From Pseudobdellovibrionaceae bacterium (GTDB lineage: Bacteria; Bdellovibrionota; Bdellovibrionia; Bdellovibrionales; Bdellovibrionaceae): DNA of 64,000 nucleotides. Below, piece by piece: positions 60,271 to 64,000 of the stretch. The DNA lies in assembly GCA_019637915.1 (NCBI GenBank), contig JAHBUV010000001.1:1210565-1274564 (forward strand), read 5' to 3'. Below the pieces are notes generated by a model. That model ran no database searches and was not told the origin of the DNA. It was given only the letters and a program-made list of their open reading frames with translations. Numbering within the stretch: the stretch's first letter is position 1; every line of letters starts with the position of its first letter. Both the position numbers and the translations under genes were made by a program.

Positions 60271-62382
60271 ATGCGCCGTTTCCTCTTCGTCCTGCCGTTT
60301 GCCGCCCTTCTCAGCTGCGTCCACACCCAACGTCAGACCGCCTCCGCGCCGCCGGATGCCCCCGTGGCGGAGAAAATCCCCCATCGCATGGAGAAATTCG
60401 GCGATGTGCGCATCGATGATTATTTCTGGCTGAAAGAACGCGAGAACCCGAAAGTCATCTCCTACCTGAAGGCCGAAAACGACTACGTCGAAGGCGTCAT
60501 GAAACCGACGGCGGCCCGCCGGGAGAAACTGTTTCAGGAAATGAAAGCGCGGATCAAAGAGGAAGACTCCACCGTGCCGATGAAAAAAGGCGGTTACTTT
60601 TATTACCGCCGCACGATGACCGGCAAGCAGTACGCCCTTTACGCCCGCCGCGCCGGTTCGCCCGCGGGCCCGGAGCAGGTCCTGATCGACGAGAACAAGC
60701 TGGCCGAAGGGAAAAAATTCCTGAGCTGCTCGGGACCGCAGATGAGTCCCGACCAGAACCTGATGGCCTTCGCCTGCGATCACAGCGGACGGAGGTTCTA
60801 CGAAATCCGCGTGCGCGATCTACGCACCGGCCGGGATCTGCCCGTCGACATCAAGGACGTGTCCGCGCGCGTGGTCTGGGCCAACGACAACCGCCATTTC
60901 TTCTACGTGAAACAGCACCCCGAAACCCTGCGCACCCAATGGGTTTACCGCTACGACCTGCAAACCGGCCAAAGCACCCTGATCGACGAGGAAAAAGATC
61001 CCACCTTCGCGGTGTTCATCGATCAGGGCCTGGCCCGCAAGCAGCTGCTGATCGGCAGCTTCAGCACCATGACGACGGAGTACCGCACGGTGCCCCTGGA
61101 CCAACCCCTCGCCAAGCCCCGGGTGTTCCAACCCCGCGAGCGGGGCTTGCGTTACTCCGTTCTGGACGGGGGCGACCGCTTTTTCGTGATCACCAATTGG
61201 CGCGCCAAAAACAACCGCCTGATGGAAACCCCTTTCGACCGCACGGCCAAGAAGAACTGGAAGGACGTCATCCCCGCGCGCCCCGACGTCTTTTTCGACG
61301 AAGCGGAGGTCTTCAAGGATCATCTGGTCGTCAAAGAGCGCCGCCAGGGGCAGGACCAGCTTCACATCTACGACCGCGCCCGTCCCCGCGACCCTTACGC
61401 CGTGCCCTTGCTCGATCCCAGCGTGATGATTTCCATCGGCGGGAACGGCGAATACGACTCCCCCTTCCTGCGCTACGATTACGAGTCTTTGCGCCAGCCC
61501 GACACCACCATCGACGTGGACCTGCGCACCCATGAAAGCCACGTCCGCAAAGTCAAAGAAGTGCCCGGCTTCAACCCCGGGCTCTACCGCACGGAAAAAA
61601 TCTGGATCACCGTCCGTGACGGCACGCGGGTTCCCGTCGACCTGCTGATGAAAGCCGGCCAGCGCCTGGACGGTTCCGCCCCGCTGCTGGTTTACGGTTA
61701 CGGATCCTACGGACTGAGCCTCGATCCCTGGTTCTCACCGGGAATTTTCAACCTGATCGATCGCGGTTGGGTCTACGCCCTCACCCACATCCGGGGCGGC
61801 CGCGAACTCGGCGAGGCGTGGTACGAAAACGGCCGCACCGGCAAGAAGCTCAACACCTTCAATGATTTCATCGACGTCACCGAGGACCTCGCGCGCCGCG
61901 GTTACGGGGACCGCGACCGGATCTTCGCCCGCGGCGGCAGCGCCGGCGGCCTCCTCATGGGCGCCGTCATGAACATGCGCCCCGATCTCTACCGCGGCGT
62001 CGTGGCGGAAGTGCCCTTCGTCGACGTCATCACCACCATGCTCGACGATTCCATCCCGTTGACCACCGGCGAGTACGACGAGTGGGGCAACCCCAACCGC
62101 AAAGCGGATTACGGCTACATCCGGCGCTACTCGCCCTATGACAACCTGAAGGCCGCCGCTTACCCGAACCTGCTGGTCACGACGGGCCTGCACGATTCGC
62201 AGGTGCAGTACTGGGAACCGGCCAAATGGGTGGCGAAGCTCCGCACCCTGCGCACCAACGACCGTCTCACCCTGCTCAAAACCGACATGACCTCGGGCCA
62301 TGGCGGCGCCTCCGGGCGCTATGACGTCATGAAGGACGAGGCCTTCGTGCAGGACTTCCTACTTCTGATGGGCGAGAAATGA
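60271..62382 (+). CDS. Prolyl oligopeptidase-family (oligopeptidase B-like) lipoprotein
   Basis: A 703-residue S9A peptidase with a lipoprotein signal (MRRFLFVLPFAALLSC). A beta-propeller follows (MSPDQNLMAFACDHSGRRFYEIRVRDL...), then an alpha/beta hydrolase domain with nucleophile GGSAGG (Ser557), the acid in GLHDSQVQYWEPAKW and the His in SGHGGASGR. The AKW-adjacent motif and the RGGRELGEAWYENG segment are oligopeptidase B-like. OM/periplasmic anchoring is unusual for this normally cytoplasmic family. GAGGTG precedes ATG 60271. It overlaps the minus-strand NUDIX gene by 24 bases tail-to-tail. Confidence 0.9.
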   Translation: MRRFLFVLPFAALLSCVHTQRQTASAPPDAPVAEKIPHRMEKFGDVRIDDYFWLKERENPKVISYLKAENDYVEGVMKPTAARREKLFQEMKARIKEEDSTVPMKKGGYFYYRRTMTGKQYALYARRAGSPAGPEQVLIDENKLAEGKKFLSCSGPQMSPDQNLMAFACDHSGRRFYEIRVRDLRTGRDLPVDIKDVSARVVWANDNRHFFYVKQHPETLRTQWVYRYDLQTGQSTLIDEEKDPTFAVFIDQGLARKQLLIGSFSTMTTEYRTVPLDQPLAKPRVFQPRERGLRYSVLDGGDRFFVITNWRAKNNRLMETPFDRTAKKNWKDVIPARPDVFFDEAEVFKDHLVVKERRQGQDQLHIYDRARPRDPYAVPLLDPSVMISIGGNGEYDSPFLRYDYESLRQPDTTIDVDLRTHESHVRKVKEVPGFNPGLYRTEKIWITVRDGTRVPVDLLMKAGQRLDGSAPLLVYGYGSYGLSLDPWFSPGIFNLIDRGWVYALTHIRGGRELGEAWYENGRTGKKLNTFNDFIDVTEDLARRGYGDRDRIFARGGSAGGLLMGAVMNMRPDLYRGVVAEVPFVDVITTMLDDSIPLTTGEYDEWGNPNRKADYGYIRRYSPYDNLKAAAYPNLLVTTGLHDSQVQYWEPAKWVAKLRTLRTNDRLTLLKTDMTSGHGGASGRYDVMKDEAFVQDFLLLMGEK

Positions 62383-62892
62383 GTAATATCCGCATAAGGT
62401 CTTGGCGTCGGTGACTTCGCCGGCCAGGACCATGCGGTGGAACTCATTGCGGCTGACCGTGAACACCTCGACGTGCTCCCCGGGATCGAGGTCCGCCGTC
62501 CCCTTGACCAGGCCCCGAGCCACGAACAGGTCGATGAACTCGTTCGAGTAACCGATGCAGGGGTGGATCCGTCCCAGGCGCGTCCATTCGCGGGCGGTGT
62601 AACCGGTTTCCTCTTTCAATTCGCGGCGGGCCGTTTCCTCGGGGTCTTCACCCGGGTCCAGCTTCCCCGCCGGGAACTCGATGAACTCGCGGCGCAGGGC
62701 CGGCCGGTACTGTTTTTCCAGGATGAAACGGTCGTCGTCGGTGATCGGCACGATCAAGGCCGCCCCGGGATGCAGGACGTAGTCCACCGTCGATGCCCGC
62801 CCTTCGGGTTCGAGGAGGTGATCGCGCTGGATCTTGAGAAAACTTCCCTGGTAAACCAATTCCGACTTAGTGATTTTCGCGTCTTTCTTCAT
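62359..62892 (-). CDS. NUDIX hydrolase (ADP-ribose pyrophosphatase-like)
   Basis: A 177-residue NUDIX protein. The box AGKLDPGEDPEETARRELKEETGY matches G-x5-E-x7-R-E-U-x-E-E-x-G-U exactly. The surrounding FIEFPAGKLDPGED and IHPCIGYSNEFIDLFVARGL are typical of ADP-ribose/NUDT5-type enzymes. It hydrolyses nucleoside diphosphate sugars in the cytoplasm. The start ATG 62892 has GGGG beside it; the upstream in-frame codons are unlike the family. Divergent from the OM protein at 63009. Confidence 0.93.
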   Translation of the reverse strand: MKKDAKITKSELVYQGSFLKIQRDHLLEPEGRASTVDYVLHPGAALIVPITDDDRFILEKQYRPALRREFIEFPAGKLDPGEDPEETARRELKEETGYTAREWTRLGRIHPCIGYSNEFIDLFVARGLVKGTADLDPGEHVEVFTVSRNEFHRMVLAGEVTDAKTLCGYYSFLAHQK

Positions 62893-63008
62893 TCCCCCAT
62901 CCTCCCACAAATCCGGACGAAGATCGAGGGCGACTCGACTTGCCCGCGCGGCTTTCCGGCGGCATCCTGGGAAGGATGATGACAATCAGATCAAGGAGGA
63001 TCTAGGCC

Positions 63009-63767
63009 ATGAAGATCTTGAGAAAAATCCTTTTGATGGTGACGGCGGCCGCGGCCGTTCTGACGCTGGCTGCGGCCAGCGCTTACGCGGCCCCTTCGCG
63101 CGGTCGCGGCATCGCGAGCAGCCTGAGCGGAAGCAGCTCCATGTCCTTCGGTTTGGCCCTGATCACGGCGGACCAGAAGGACCTGAACTCGGTCATCGAC
63201 CACTACGGCGGCACCAACCCCGGTTTGAAGAATATCGGATCCGGCCTGGAAGTTTTCGCCGAATACGCTTTCCGCTTCGACCGCAGCATCTACGGCCTGG
63301 TCTTCCGCCCGTCCTATTTCATGCAAAGCACCGACGGCAAATGCGGCAGCGGCAGCTGTGAATACAAACTCAACGGTTTGACCTTCTTCCCCATGCTGCG
63401 CCTGACGCCGCTTGAGAACGACTTCATCAAGTTCTACATGCAGGCCGGCGTCGGCTACGGCAACCTCAAAGCCAGCGTGAAGCAGGACAGCGCCAGCGGC
63501 GATTTCTCCGGCAGCGCTTTCGGCGGCATGGCCGGTATCGGCGTGAACTTCTGCTTCACGGAAAGCCATTGCATGACCATCGAAGGCAACGTGCGCTACC
63601 TGCCCATCGAGCGCAACACCTCCGACGGCGTCAGCGGCACCTTCGACCCCAACACCAGCGGTTTTTCGCAGTTCGAACGCGGCCGCGAGGTCGAATACAA
63701 CGGCAACGACTTGTCGACCACCCTCTCGGGCATCCAGGGCGTCCTCGCCTACACGATGAATTTCTGA
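63009..63767 (+). CDS. Outer-membrane beta-barrel-like protein
   Basis: A 252-residue protein with signal MKILRKILLMVTAAAAVLTLAAASAYA. The mature part is an OMP-b-brl-type small barrel: glycine/aromatic strands (GLEVFAEYAFRFDRSIYGLVFRPSYFM, FGGMAGIGVNFCFTESHCMTIEGNVRYL), ending VLAYTMNF with C-terminal Phe. Two Cys (GKCGSGSCEY) lie in an extracellular-type loop. AAGGAGG upstream of ATG 63009. Ends at a strong terminator. Function not assigned. Confidence 0.78.
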   Translation: MKILRKILLMVTAAAAVLTLAAASAYAAPSRGRGIASSLSGSSSMSFGLALITADQKDLNSVIDHYGGTNPGLKNIGSGLEVFAEYAFRFDRSIYGLVFRPSYFMQSTDGKCGSGSCEYKLNGLTFFPMLRLTPLENDFIKFYMQAGVGYGNLKASVKQDSASGDFSGSAFGGMAGIGVNFCFTESHCMTIEGNVRYLPIERNTSDGVSGTFDPNTSGFSQFERGREVEYNGNDLSTTLSGIQGVLAYTMNF

Positions 63768-63796
63768 GGGAGCGCACGACAACCAGCCGCGCGCGG

Positions 63797-63823
63797 ACCC
63801 CGCCGGAAGAGCGGGGTTTTTTT
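63797..63823 (+). terminator. Rho-independent terminator
   Basis: ACCCCGC (63797-63803) and GCGGGGT (63811-63817) form a 7-bp stem with a seven-base loop, followed by seven T residues. It ends the OM protein transcript and touches the stop codon of the convergent gene at 63822. Confidence 0.85.
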
Positions 63824-64000
63824 ATTGCAACCGCGACTCGTAATAATCGCCGATCAGGCGGTCCAGGCGCTGCACGGCCCGCGTGCGCAGAACGCCCAAG
63901 CGGTCCTCCTCACGCACGTGCAGGGACTTGATGCCCCTCGCCTCCAGGCCCAGGTGCTGTTGCGGGGTGAGCTCCCCGCCGCGGGAGATGTAGAGGATGT
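63822..64000 (-). CDS. 3' end of an unidentified gene (cut by window edge)
   Basis: The stop TAA is at 63822-63824 and an open frame runs to the right edge without interruption, giving the C-terminal ~59 residues ...ILYISRGGELTPQQHLGLEARGIKSLHV...RLGVLRTRAVQRLDRLIGDYYESRLQ. The start is outside the window. The 'ILYISRGGELT' phrase recalls the N-terminal DUF3391-like part of HD-GYP proteins, but this is only a resemblance in a tail fragment. GC content matches neighbours. Confidence 0.6.
   Translation of the reverse strand, partial: ILYISRGGELTPQQHLGLEARGIKSLHVREEDRLGVLRTRAVQRLDRLIGDYYESRLQ

Overview
The window is a gene-dense, high-GC stretch of bacterial chromosome with no rRNA, tRNA, insertion sequence, prophage or CRISPR array that I could see. 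The gene content points to a Gram-negative bacterium of the Bdellovibrionota/'deltaproteobacterial' type. The indications are a TIGR02147-type regulator, a DUF2252 protein, a Ser/Thr kinase with a PEGA-like tail, an MlaD/MCE protein with an outer-membrane-like C-terminal extension, and very many lipoproteins and small outer-membrane (OM) barrels of unknown function. This placement is inferred from recognised families, not from a marker gene.

Layout. 0-3.2 kb (-): a PhnD-PhnC-PhnE ABC transporter operon ending in a hotdog thioesterase. 3.3-7.3 kb (+): a HAD hydrolase, a short RsmI-like methyltransferase and the helicase HrpB. 7.3-9.8 kb (-): a TIGR02147 regulator coupled to a large secreted protein. 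9.9-11.1 kb (+): a DUF2252 protein. 11.1-13.0 kb (+): a visibly AT-richer island holding a winged-helix regulator plus an AbiEii-like nucleotidyltransferase, resembling a type IV toxin-antitoxin pair. 13.0-26.1 kb (-): eleven genes with start/stop overlaps or gaps of no more than about 10 nt (histidine kinase, degenerate GGDEF protein, alr, mlaE, mlaF, mlaD, purH, a TPR protein, a lipoprotein, a YhaM-like nuclease, cysE), probably one operon. 26.2-30.3 kb (+): nadB, a small membrane protein, an alpha/beta hydrolase, a lipoprotein and a small secreted protein, closed by a strong terminator and a 25-bp inverted repeat. 30.4-32.1 kb (-): a LysR regulator and RNase HI. 32.4-34.5 kb (+): an OM barrel and a lipoprotein. 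34.5-45.4 kb (-): an OM-protein/lipoprotein cassette (three related barrels alternating with two related lipoproteins) followed by addB-addA. 45.5-50.4 kb: a secreted protein, coaE, a Ser/Thr kinase and an acyl-CoA ligase. 50.5-54.3 kb: lipoproteins and an AMIN-barrel-secreted protein trio. 54.4-60.2 kb (+): an L,D-transpeptidase, an M3 peptidase, nadK and recN. 60.3-64 kb: an oligopeptidase B-like lipoprotein, a NUDIX hydrolase, an OM protein and the 3' end of an unidentified gene.

The dominant theme is the cell envelope: lipid trafficking (Mla), peptidoglycan (alr, L,D-transpeptidase, AMIN protein), OM barrels and lipoproteins, mixed with core metabolism (purH, cysE, coaE, nadB, nadK) and DNA repair (addAB, recN). 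The most interesting unexplained structures are the barrel/lipoprotein cassette at 40.4-45.4 kb, the AbiE-like island with its apparently leaderless, operator-overlapped promoter and in-frame 12-bp repeats, and a TGTCGA...TCGACA palindrome present in three intergenic regions.
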